In this document: one piece after another, positions 29,901-38,249 of the stretch | How positions within the stretch are numbered: the stretch's first letter is position 1 | Layout of the letters: each line of letters starts with the position of its first letter | Assembly (NCBI GenBank): GCA_902526045.1 | Contig: CABZJI010000003.1 | Location: 62,001 to 126,000, forward strand | Length of the DNA stretch: 64,000 nt | Origin: an uncultured SAR86 cluster bacterium | GTDB lineage: Bacteria > Pseudomonadota > Gammaproteobacteria > Magnimaribacterales > AG-339-G14 | Direction of reading: 5' to 3' | Program-made: the position numbers and the translations under genes | Notes under the pieces: model-generated | What the model saw: the letters and a program-made list of their open reading frames with translations, nothing else | The model's database searches: none | What the model was told of the DNA's origin: nothing

Positions 29901-30015
29901 TTTTTTGGGCAGTTACAATTATTTCCTCAAGAGTGTAATCTTCGTTATCAGACTGAGCAAAAAAGTTTGTGGAAAATAAGAGAAACGAAATTAAGAGGTG
30001 ATGGAAAAATTTCAT
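26905..30015 (-). CDS. TonB-dependent receptor
   Basis: LEEIIVTAQKTEKSLQDVPIAVSAL, VEVLRGPQGTLFGRGTTAGLVNLVTKRP, C-terminal GIEYRYNF. Confidence 0.95.
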   Translation of the reverse strand: MKFFHHLLISFLLFSTNFFAQSDNEDYTLEEIIVTAQKTEKSLQDVPIAVSALSADDLALRQAVRFTDLQLNVPNLSYSETNFGGSSVSIRGIGRLATGISFDQSVTTHINESPWGENTNVSTMFDMDRVEVLRGPQGTLFGRGTTAGLVNLVTKRPSVDAGLDGYAGFTIGEYDLKTFEGAINIPLDENFAIRAAYTQTERDGFTENLYEPLGGTFDGRDHYVGRISLRYDSGNTVIDYMYQEHEEESTRTLRTNYVCTPDTNIARGCALGGEGIGIANPAATYNGILGAVFLESGPLGANTATYTAFGLNDVPRPANMTLRQTHSDFAPIYDRHSGTHQLNISHDLEDGIVSLNVMSRESSSYTRMDTTLAVEPLIGVKVSDDPLTYLGGLVSVDMLDHCVGDQCGKKGPTQVERLSGQSGKYVLQTTNRNSFIDGSSNEQATEYLELKYSSDLDGIFNFIVGVNHYGHYEDDSYLTTSSPLTLLGDAQFFVPTTFGDINEYELEASGLFGELYFDVRDDLRITLGLRYGEEKKINDIVTTNYGQARNVGAFAGVPWLLVDGDLYNCFEGIAGAFGQAPDLGVIGQILSGQSSNGCGAGEQETIDLYQVSAQVNAASAALAGGIAAAGLITDPQQQALATGTAYATYFMSVKDLVPPLYDRSESYNIPGWESYKKNKLDYTTTAGRLIVDYTFGDDSLLYASYSRGTKPAGINPPINPRIYEKGLIPANTVEEKVDAFELGIKSILLNGQMRLNTSIFYNKYTDMQISRILATTTFNFNIDSENFGAEIEMDYVPAAIPNLRLDFMFAYINTKIQDDELTIDPFNIAAQGTPYFDASNTIYKCIDLFYEGEGCVANTFIADKDLVNSVQAVLASLDAWLPVPGTTQADGHPIYMSRVALSALGIPTSTGVKQSIDGNRLPNTPEMTTSLGLSYNFEIGNGISIVPNIYYYYQSDMYVNEFNNDLYGKVDAWDEINIGLTVGDVENQWYFRFFSRNALNEDNITWKYNSTDVTGNFQSYFLRDPRVTGIEYRYNF

Positions 30016-30107
30016 ATAGATCCCCCTAGAAAAGTGAAAGTTTTAAAATAATCATTCTTAATGGTTGCGGATTATAAAGGTGAGAGAATAAAAGACAATT
30101 AATTAAT

Positions 30108-32147
30108 ATGAAAACGATACCAAAAGCTAAAAAAGTCAAGAAAGTCTTAAAAAAACATAATGATAAAAGAATAGATAATTATTTCTGGCTAAGAGACGAT
30201 TCAAGAAAAAATAAAGAGGTACTAAATTATTTAAAATCAGAGCGCAAGTATCACGATGAATGGCTCAAAACAAAATCAAATATTTCCAACAGATACTTAA
30301 AAAAACTTAATGGATATATTCCTGCAAAAGATGAATCCCTGAGGGTAGAAAGAAATGGATTTTATTATTTTTCAGAAATTTTAAAGAAGAATGAGTATAG
30401 AAAATTCTATCGATCTAAAGGCAAAAATTCAAAAAAAGAATTAATTTTAGATATCAACCAGCTAGCAAAAAGTAAAAAGTTCTATCAAGTTTCAAGCGTC
30501 TCTCCTTCGAAAGATAATCACTTATTAGCATTCGCAGAAGATACAAATGGAAGAAGAGAATACACAATAAAGATTAAAGATATTAAGACAGGAGAAAATC
30601 TTAAAGATAAAATTTCAGGAACAGATGGTCAATTTATATGGTCTGAAGATTCAAAAAATATTATTTACATCAAAAGAGATGAAATAACGTTAATGAGTAA
30701 TAAAGTATTTCTGCATAAGATTGGCACTTCCCAGAGTAAAGACATACTTCTTTATGAGGAAAATGATTATCAGTTTCATTGTAGTCTTGGAATTTCTAGA
30801 GACAGAGAATATGGATTTATTTATTCCAGTCAGACTAATTCCAATGAAATTAGATTGTTCCCATTGAATGATCCCTCTAGTTTGAAATTAATTCTCAAGC
30901 GAAAGAAAAAACATAAATACTTTGTTGATATTTTTCATAATACTTTTTATGTCATGACAAATATGAATGGTCAGGATAATTTTTCGCTCAAATATTCTGA
31001 TCTATCCGTTTGTCATCAACATAAAAAATGGAAAACTATTCTTAAAGAAAACAAAAAAAGGTATTTGCTAGACTTTGAAATATTCAAAAATCATATTCTT
31101 CTAGATGTAAGAGAAAATGGCTTACCTCAAATATTAAAAATAAATTCAAAAAGTGGATCTCATGAATACATTAAATTTGATGAATCCTGCTATGACGTCT
31201 CTCTAGCAGGCAATAATGATCCTAAAGCTGACTATTTTTGTTTTGCTTATTCTTCACTTAATAAAGTGGAAACTGTTTACAAAGAATTTTTAGTTTCCAA
31301 AAGAAGATCTACCATATGGAAATCAAAAGTTAAGTGTAAAACTGAAGGCTTAAAAGTTGAGAGACTTATACTTAAATCAAGAGATAATACAAAAATTCCA
31401 GCATCAGTTGTTTACAAAGATAACGGCGCTCCCCTTGATAAAAAACCTGTCTTGTTTTATGGATATGGATCTTACGGCCATATCATTGACGCAAATTTTC
31501 GTTCCAGCATTATTCCTTTATTGGAAGAAAATTTTATATTTGTTTTAGCACATATTCGTGGTGGATCTGAAATGGGTAAATATTGGTATGAGGATGGACG
31601 CATGCATAAAAAGAAAAATAGCTTCTATGACTTTATAGATGTTACTCAAGGATGCTTAAAAAAAGGTTTTGGAGACAAAGATAATGTATTTGCTATGGGG
31701 GGAAGCGCTGGAGGCTTATTAATGGGAGCTATTGCAAACGAAGCCCCAGAATTATACAAAGGTATTCTTGCTGCTGTTCCCTTCATGGATGTGGTTACAA
31801 CTATGCTTGATGAATCTATTCCTTTAACAACCTTTGAATACGATGAATGGGGAAATCCCAATAATAAAAAAGATTATAATTATATGAAGAGTTATTCACC
31901 TTACGATAATCTATCGAATCTTCCTTATCCGAATATTCTGGTGACATCTTCATTATATGATTCTCAGGTTCAATACTTCGAGCCAGCAAAATATGTTGCA
32001 AAGTTAAGAGATCTTTCAACGTCAAATAATGAAATTCTATTTAGGATTAATTTAATTGGTGGTCATGGCGGCTTGAGTGGAAAAACCTCAGTATTAAAAG
32101 AAACTTCAGAAGACTATACCTTTTTTATTAGTTTAGTGAATTCCTAA
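30108..32147 (+). CDS. Prolyl oligopeptidase family (S9, oligopeptidase B-like) serine peptidase
   Basis: YFWLRDDSR N-terminal motif; GYGSYG; GGSAGGLLMGAIAN nucleophile elbow; GGHGG. Confidence 0.92.
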   Translation: MKTIPKAKKVKKVLKKHNDKRIDNYFWLRDDSRKNKEVLNYLKSERKYHDEWLKTKSNISNRYLKKLNGYIPAKDESLRVERNGFYYFSEILKKNEYRKFYRSKGKNSKKELILDINQLAKSKKFYQVSSVSPSKDNHLLAFAEDTNGRREYTIKIKDIKTGENLKDKISGTDGQFIWSEDSKNIIYIKRDEITLMSNKVFLHKIGTSQSKDILLYEENDYQFHCSLGISRDREYGFIYSSQTNSNEIRLFPLNDPSSLKLILKRKKKHKYFVDIFHNTFYVMTNMNGQDNFSLKYSDLSVCHQHKKWKTILKENKKRYLLDFEIFKNHILLDVRENGLPQILKINSKSGSHEYIKFDESCYDVSLAGNNDPKADYFCFAYSSLNKVETVYKEFLVSKRRSTIWKSKVKCKTEGLKVERLILKSRDNTKIPASVVYKDNGAPLDKKPVLFYGYGSYGHIIDANFRSSIIPLLEENFIFVLAHIRGGSEMGKYWYEDGRMHKKKNSFYDFIDVTQGCLKKGFGDKDNVFAMGGSAGGLLMGAIANEAPELYKGILAAVPFMDVVTTMLDESIPLTTFEYDEWGNPNNKKDYNYMKSYSPYDNLSNLPYPNILVTSSLYDSQVQYFEPAKYVAKLRDLSTSNNEILFRINLIGGHGGLSGKTSVLKETSEDYTFFISLVNS

Positions 32148-33224
32148 CTTTTTAATTACCTCTGCTGCGATGGAGAGAGAGCTGGTCAAACCAGGACTAT
32201 CGATACCCTGTAGGTGTATTAAATTTTCTAGGCCGTGATCGCCTGAACCAAGTATTTCAAAATCTTGACCACCCTCACCTTCTGCCACAATCTTTGATCG
32301 GATTCCTGTGTAATCCGGGATCAAACAGGAAGGATCAAAATTAATCCAATAAGATTTAATTGAGTTACAAAACTCTTGAAGAGTATTTTCGTTAAAAGAA
32401 TAGTCTATAGAATCAACCCATTTTGCATTTGGACCAAATCGAAGATTATTATCAATATCCATTCCTGCATGAATACCATGACCATTTGAATTAGGAAGAG
32501 GATAAATTAAATGTTTGAAAGGATTTTTCTTTTTGTAAAGATAATAATGGCCCTTTGCATACATGACTTTTTTAATTTTAGGCAAGTCAATTTCTTCGAT
32601 TCTATTTGCGACATCTTCAGTATGAAGGCCGGAAGCGTTGATCAAGTAAGTACAATTAATTTTATCGCTTGTATTTAGAGTTAATTCAAACTGTCCTTTA
32701 CTTTTTTTGGCCTGTTTAAATTCAGATGCCAAAACTACATAGCCAGTTTTTTTGATATCTTCCTCTAGAGCAGCTAAATATTCTGGAACGCTTATTACCC
32801 CTGACTCACTGGAAAAAATTGCTGTTTCACACTTGATTTCTTCTTCAAGAGAATTTACCTTTTCTTTTGAAAGAAATTCCAAAGGCACTTCATTCAACCT
32901 TCCACTATCGTATAAAGATTGGAGCTGATCGAGCTGACTTTCATCAGTTGCTACTATAATCTTCCCAGTTTTCTTGAAAGGGATATTTTTTGCAGTAACG
33001 TATTCATAAATTTTTTGTCTGCCATCACAGCAAACCTTAGCTTTGAGCGAGTTTGGTGAATAATATAAACCCGCATGAATCACACCGGAATTTCTTGTGC
33101 TTGCACCCTCCCCAATTCTATTTTCTTTCTCAACAATAGCAACTTCAATACCTTTATCAGCTAAAGTTTTTCCTATGGCTAGACCTACTACCCCAGCACC
33201 AATAACAACAGCTTCTATTTTTAT
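32133..33224 (-). CDS. FAD-dependent oxidoreductase (L-2-hydroxyglutarate oxidase/DAO family)
   Basis: Frame open upstream of listed start: IKIEAVVIGAGVVGLAIGKTLADKGIEVAIVEKENRIGEGASTRNSGVIHAGLYY (Rossmann GxGxxG); candidate start ATA at 33224 with GGAG 7 nt upstream. Confidence 0.85.
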   Translation of the reverse strand: MKIEAVVIGAGVVGLAIGKTLADKGIEVAIVEKENRIGEGASTRNSGVIHAGLYYSPNSLKAKVCCDGRQKIYEYVTAKNIPFKKTGKIIVATDESQLDQLQSLYDSGRLNEVPLEFLSKEKVNSLEEEIKCETAIFSSESGVISVPEYLAALEEDIKKTGYVVLASEFKQAKKSKGQFELTLNTSDKINCTYLINASGLHTEDVANRIEEIDLPKIKKVMYAKGHYYLYKKKNPFKHLIYPLPNSNGHGIHAGMDIDNNLRFGPNAKWVDSIDYSFNENTLQEFCNSIKSYWINFDPSCLIPDYTGIRSKIVAEGEGGQDFEILGSGDHGLENLIHLQGIDSPGLTSSLSIAAEVIKKLGIH

Positions 33225-33225
33225 C

Positions 33226-34869
33226 TCAATTCTCCGTATCCTGAGTGTAATTTTCTTGAAGAGATCTCATTTCTCTTGAAAGAAGAAAAATAGCTATTAG
33301 ATTTGGTAGTGCTGCAGCTGCAACAGTGATCAGTGCAAAGTTCCATATAATTTCCGTATCAATCCAACCAGTACCGACAATAAAAAAAGCTGACATGTAT
33401 ACGATCCGGTAAAGAAAGACATACTTTTTGCCAAATAAATAAATTGTGCATCGATCGCCGTAGTAAGACCAAGAAACTACAGTACTGAATGCAAATAACA
33501 AGAGTCCTAAGGTTACAATGTATTCTCCATAATTGCCAAAAAAACCTTTATTAAAAGCTTTGCTTGTCAGTACTGCAGATTTAACCAAAGATTTTCCAAT
33601 AATATCTACATCAGATAAAACTAAACCCTCTTTTACAATTATCGCTCCATTAAATAGGGTTTCGTTTTCATAAACAAAAATATCCTCTGCGAACGATCTA
33701 TTATTTATAAAAGTAAAATTGCCATCGATCCTTCCCGATATTATATTTAGTTCACCTGAATGAAGATTAATGGAATTATTGTTACCTTGAAAAAAATCTA
33801 CCAAATCTTCCGAGTCACTAGCATCAAGATTACCTTCTAGAATTATGAAAGATGTTCTTTCAAACTTATTTTCATATTTTTCTATCCAAGCTCCCGAAGA
33901 AAGAATTACTAGACCGGTTAGAGTGCAAATTACAATAGTATCAATAAATGGTTCGAGAATAGATACAAAACCTTCTTCGATTGATTGTTTTGTTTTTGAG
34001 GTAGCATGAGCTATCGGCGCAGAACCTTGACCGGCCTCATTAGAATAAAGTCCTCTTGCAACTCCATAATTAAAAGCAGTAGCTATACTGGCGCCCAAAA
34101 ACCCACCGACCACTGAAGTTCCTGTAAAAATATCGCTGAATATCATTTGAAAAGTAGGGAGAATATTTTCTAAGTTATAAAAAATCACACTCAGCGCACC
34201 AATGAAATAGATTGTTGCCATAGTTGGAACAATAGAAGCAGCGACCGAGGCAATTCTCTTTAGTCCGCCTATTATCACCAGTCCTACCAAAATCGTCATC
34301 ACAATAGAGGTGGTTAAATTAGGAATGGAAAAACTGGCAAATAATGTACTGCTAATGTTATCTATCTGAGGCATCATCCCTGAACCAAATGTGGTTACTA
34401 ATAAACAAAAAGCAAAAATAATACCCAACCATTTAGACTTTAAGCCATTTTGCATGTAGTACATTGGACCCCCAGCGATAGATCCGTCTTCTAAAGAAAT
34501 TCTATATTTGTGCGCCAAAGATACTTCAACATATTTGGTTGTCATTCCTAAGAAAGCGGTAATCCACATCCAGAAAAGCGCAGCAGGCCCTCCGATAAAG
34601 ATTGCCATTGCCACTCCTCCGATGTTCCCAGTTCCAACAGTCCCGGATAAGGCAGTACTTAATGCCTGAAAGGGTGTAGTTTCTCCTCTGTTATCTTTGT
34701 ATTTATTTCCTGAAAAAAGGATTTTCCAAGCTCTACTAAAAAAAATAATTTGAGGAAATTTAAGATAGATAGTGAAAAAAATACCTGTTCCTAAGAGTAA
34801 AGCTGGAAACCAAGGAGAGCTACCAAAATAACTATCAATCAGCAGAATTGCTGAATTTATCGAATCCAC
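33226..34869 (-). CDS. Sodium:alanine symporter (AGCS) family transporter with inserted non-membrane domain
   Basis: TTPFQALSTALSGTVGTGNIGGVA, GLYSNEAGQGSAPIAHA, FAFSTVVSWSYYGDRC. Confidence 0.92.
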   Translation of the reverse strand: MDSINSAILLIDSYFGSSPWFPALLLGTGIFFTIYLKFPQIIFFSRAWKILFSGNKYKDNRGETTPFQALSTALSGTVGTGNIGGVAMAIFIGGPAALFWMWITAFLGMTTKYVEVSLAHKYRISLEDGSIAGGPMYYMQNGLKSKWLGIIFAFCLLVTTFGSGMMPQIDNISSTLFASFSIPNLTTSIVMTILVGLVIIGGLKRIASVAASIVPTMATIYFIGALSVIFYNLENILPTFQMIFSDIFTGTSVVGGFLGASIATAFNYGVARGLYSNEAGQGSAPIAHATSKTKQSIEEGFVSILEPFIDTIVICTLTGLVILSSGAWIEKYENKFERTSFIILEGNLDASDSEDLVDFFQGNNNSINLHSGELNIISGRIDGNFTFINNRSFAEDIFVYENETLFNGAIIVKEGLVLSDVDIIGKSLVKSAVLTSKAFNKGFFGNYGEYIVTLGLLLFAFSTVVSWSYYGDRCTIYLFGKKYVFLYRIVYMSAFFIVGTGWIDTEIIWNFALITVAAAALPNLIAIFLLSREMRSLQENYTQDTEN

Positions 34870-34871
34870 AA

Positions 34872-35102
34872 TTAAATAGCTTTTAACTGGATGAATTGAT
34901 TAAATTCTTGATAACCGCCAACTAACTCTCCATCAACCAAAATTTGAGGAAAAGTTCTTGCATTAGGAAATTTTTCGGTGAATTCTTCTCGATTAAAATC
35001 TACATCAAGCATATATTTTTTAAATTCTAATTCCTTAGTTTCACATATTTGAACAGCTGCATCGCAGAAAGGGCATTGTGGTTTTGACCAAATTTCTATC
35101 AT
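34872..35102 (-). CDS. Glutaredoxin
   Basis: 76 aa; CPFC active site, FPQILVDGELVGGYQEF. Confidence 0.9.
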   Translation of the reverse strand: MIEIWSKPQCPFCDAAVQICETKELEFKKYMLDVDFNREEFTEKFPNARTFPQILVDGELVGGYQEFNQFIQLKAI

Positions 35103-35126
35103 AATGTCTCCTACATTTTCGTATCT

Positions 35127-35813
35127 ATGATTTTAAACGCTATCACATCAGGCTTCACTTTATATTTTAATAATTTTTTAACTTTTACTAAGATATTTTT
35201 TGTTCCAATTCTGTTCATAAGTCTGGTTTCTTCAACTGCAAATTATTTATTTTCTCTGGGAGAGGATTATTTTGTGATTGCTGGAATGATCTTAGTATTT
35301 CAAGTTGTCTTCTTAACTCCTTTATACACCGGTATGGCTATCTTAATTGGACGAGATTTAAGAAGTGGATCACTTAATAAGTTAATCGGCTATGTGATAG
35401 TTGCAGCCCAGTTAGCATTAAAAATTTTTATTCTTCAAGTAATCATTGGAATTATGACGCTCATAGGTCTGATTTTATTTATAATTCCTGGGCTATACAT
35501 TCAATTCAGATTTACTTACTCAGTTTACTACCTAGTTTTAGAAGGAAATTCTATTTTTGGGTCTTTAGATAGTTTGTGGAATGAATCTAAAGAAGTGCAT
35601 TGGTCTTTATTTAATGCAGGAGTTTTGTTAACTGTTTTAACAATTTCTTTTGTTCTTATCGTTTACGCTTTTTTAGGATTAACGTCTCAAGAAGAAATGT
35701 CGGTTTCCTTTAGCTTTCTTGCTAACTGTATAACGAGTTACTTACAAATGATAATCGTAGCTTTTCCAGTGTATTCAATTTATCAACTAATTCTAAAAAA
35801 AATTAGTAATTGA
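35127..35813 (+). CDS. Integral membrane protein, unknown function
   Basis: Multiple hydrophobic segments; GLILFIIPGLYIQFRFTYSVY resembles YciC/DUF975-type proteins. Confidence 0.55.
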   Translation: MILNAITSGFTLYFNNFLTFTKIFFVPILFISLVSSTANYLFSLGEDYFVIAGMILVFQVVFLTPLYTGMAILIGRDLRSGSLNKLIGYVIVAAQLALKIFILQVIIGIMTLIGLILFIIPGLYIQFRFTYSVYYLVLEGNSIFGSLDSLWNESKEVHWSLFNAGVLLTVLTISFVLIVYAFLGLTSQEEMSVSFSFLANCITSYLQMIIVAFPVYSIYQLILKKISN

Positions 35814-36693
35814 ACCCATTTGTTTGAAAATCATAATTTAAATTTTCATTCAACTGCAAGGAATTTATTACAGGTAAAATTTGGTCGTAAAGATTGATAA
35901 GTGCGCTTAAATCTATGGTATTTTTAATCTCTTTAGATAGTTGTGCAAATGGAGTATCACTCAAAGTTTCAGTGAAATGAATAAGAATACTTTCTTCAAT
36001 TATTTTTGAGAGCCAATTAAGCTTTACCAATAAAGTATCTTTATCTTTATCTTTGATCAAGAAATTAATTATCTCTATGCCTTTCAAAGAAGCTAAATCT
36101 TCAAACACTTTCATAATTTTTCCATCTTGATTCCAACACTCCTCTGGAAAATCATTTGTATTATTTTCTAAAGATCCATCATTATTTAAATCAGAACTTA
36201 AAACATGTTTATCTGGATTCAATTTGTAATGAGTTAATCTACTTAAAACTGTTGGCTTTAGCTTATAAGGTTTTGACGTAGTAAGGATAAACTTCAAGTT
36301 TTTAGGAGGCTCCTCCAATGACTTCAGTAATGTATCCTGTGCAAAAAAATTCAGCTCATCTGCGTTGAGAATTAAAACAATTTTTGTTCCTGAAATTAAG
36401 GGGGTTGAGTAAATAAAGTTAGTTGCGTCTCTAATTTGTTGAATTTGAATTTGGGTTCTATCTTTCGATCGTTCTATTACTTTAAAATCAGGATGAGAAT
36501 TAGCTGAAAGTAAATTACATGACTGACATTCATCGCAAAGTGAATTATTTATTTTTAATTCATCGCACAAAAAAGCTTGAGCAATATATAAAGCAATTTT
36601 TTCTGGCTTTGAAAAAGGTTTACCAGACAAAAGCATTGAAGAAGTCTTGCCCTCTAAAATCAAATTAATAAGTTTCCTAAGCTCTTCAGTCAT
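35803..36693 (-). CDS. holB: DNA polymerase III delta' subunit
   Basis: Zn-binding CDECQSCNLLSANSHPDF, LLKSLEEPPKNLKFILTTS; ATG at 36693 (MTEELRKL) preferred over the listed start that overlaps tmk. Confidence 0.88.
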   Translation of the reverse strand: MTEELRKLINLILEGKTSSMLLSGKPFSKPEKIALYIAQAFLCDELKINNSLCDECQSCNLLSANSHPDFKVIERSKDRTQIQIQQIRDATNFIYSTPLISGTKIVLILNADELNFFAQDTLLKSLEEPPKNLKFILTTSKPYKLKPTVLSRLTHYKLNPDKHVLSSDLNNDGSLENNTNDFPEECWNQDGKIMKVFEDLASLKGIEIINFLIKDKDKDTLLVKLNWLSKIIEESILIHFTETLSDTPFAQLSKEIKNTIDLSALINLYDQILPVINSLQLNENLNYDFQTNGFNY

Positions 36694-36694
36694 A

Positions 36695-37288
36695 TCAAAA
36701 GAGTTTACTAATAGCGATTTGAAGAATTTCTTTAGGCTTTTCTTCAGCATCTATGGTAAGAAACCTCTCAGGATAAGCTATAGCTGCATCTAAAAAACTT
36801 TTCCTTAATCTTTTATGGAAATCTAAGTTTTCGAGTTCAAATCTATCTAGCTCATTTCGTGAAGAAGCTCTTTTTAGGCCTATTTCTGGGTCAAGGTCTA
36901 ATAGAATAGTTTTATCAGGTAATAATATTCCTGTTTGGTTGACTAAATAATCAATAACATCTTTGGATATGCCTCTACCGGCGCCCTGATAGGCATAGCT
37001 AGAATCAACATATCGGTCTGTAATTACTATTTTTCCTTGTTCTAAAGATGGCTTTATTACTTTATCTAGATGATCCAACCTATCAGAAAACATTAATAAA
37101 AGTTCTGTAAATGGATTAATTTGTTGCTTTTTATCTAAAAGGATCTGGCGAAGAATTTTTCCTACAGAAGTGCTTCCTGGCTCTTTAGTGATTACATACT
37201 CAATTTTTTCATCTTGCAGGTATTGGCTTAGACCTCTTACTAAAGTTGATTTTCCACATCCTTCTATACCTTCTATGCTGATAAACAT
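36695..37288 (-). CDS. tmk: Thymidylate kinase
   Basis: IEGIEGCGKSTLVRGL P-loop, DRYVDSSYAYQGAGRG. Confidence 0.95.
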   Translation of the reverse strand: MFISIEGIEGCGKSTLVRGLSQYLQDEKIEYVITKEPGSTSVGKILRQILLDKKQQINPFTELLLMFSDRLDHLDKVIKPSLEQGKIVITDRYVDSSYAYQGAGRGISKDVIDYLVNQTGILLPDKTILLDLDPEIGLKRASSRNELDRFELENLDFHKRLRKSFLDAAIAYPERFLTIDAEEKPKEILQIAISKLF

Positions 37289-37319
37289 TTGATGAAGTTT
37301 ATCAAACTAAAAGATTTTT

Positions 37320-38249
37320 CTATTGATATTTTTTGATGGCTTCTTTGTGCTCGTCGTAGGTTTCAGAGAATTGATGAGAACATTTATCTTTTGCAACAAA
37401 ATAAAGAAAACTGTGTATATCTGGATTTGAAGCCGCATAAATTGCTGATTCGGATGGATTTGATATCGGCATTGGCGGCAGTCCTTTATTTGTATAGGTA
37501 TTAAATGGAGTATCTTTTCTCAAGTGATTTTTTTTTATATCTCCATTGAAATCCTCAATGCCATAAATTACGGAGGAATCAATTTGAAGAGGCATGTTCA
37601 ATCTGAGTCGATTATAGATAACTCCTGCTACTTTTTTATGTTCGTTTGGACATGCTTCTTTTTCTAATAATGATGCAAGGATTAAAAGTTCCTCAGGTTC
37701 TTGTAGAGAGACATAAGGAGTCCTTAAATTCCAATACTTTTCTAATAAGCCATCTTGAGTAAGGATCGCTTCTAAAAAGATATCCTCACTATCTTCCATA
37801 CTTGAATAAAAATAAGTGTTGGGATGAAACCTTCCTTCAAGAGCGTGGATATTTGTTTCATCAAATTTTATTCCATTAATCTTTAAAGATACCGGTACAT
37901 TTGATCTATCTAATATTGAGCTAATGGTGGAACCTTCGGGAATTCTATACTTTCTATAATGTGTTTCTGATGAAATTATTTTTTTTAAAACAGAGAATAA
38001 ATTCTCATGTCTTTTTATCAAATAGTCACCGTAGGTAATTTCTTTATCCAATGATGCGTATCGAATGATTATATTTACAAATGAAGGAACAGTTATATCT
38101 GTATGTTTTAAATTTTCTATGATCTTGAGATAAGAATCACCTCTTTTAACTTCAAATATGAAATCTTTTTTTATATCAGAAGGTTTAAAAAATAAAAGAA
38201 CGCTAAATAGGAAATTAACTAAAAAGACTGTAAGAAAAAGTATTCTCAC
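37320..38249 (-). CDS. mltG: Endolytic transglycosylase MltG (YceG-like)
   Basis: LASLLEKEACPNEHKKVAGVIYNRL..MPLQIDSSVIYG, YTNKGLPPMPISNPSESAI. Confidence 0.92.
   Translation of the reverse strand: MRILFLTVFLVNFLFSVLLFFKPSDIKKDFIFEVKRGDSYLKIIENLKHTDITVPSFVNIIIRYASLDKEITYGDYLIKRHENLFSVLKKIISSETHYRKYRIPEGSTISSILDRSNVPVSLKINGIKFDETNIHALEGRFHPNTYFYSSMEDSEDIFLEAILTQDGLLEKYWNLRTPYVSLQEPEELLILASLLEKEACPNEHKKVAGVIYNRLRLNMPLQIDSSVIYGIEDFNGDIKKNHLRKDTPFNTYTNKGLPPMPISNPSESAIYAASNPDIHSFLYFVAKDKCSHQFSETYDEHKEAIKKYQ

Noticed and set aside
33097-33279. + strand 60-aa ORF
   Set aside because: It is antisense to the Rossmann-fold N-terminus of the FAD oxidoreductase, which explains the sequence.
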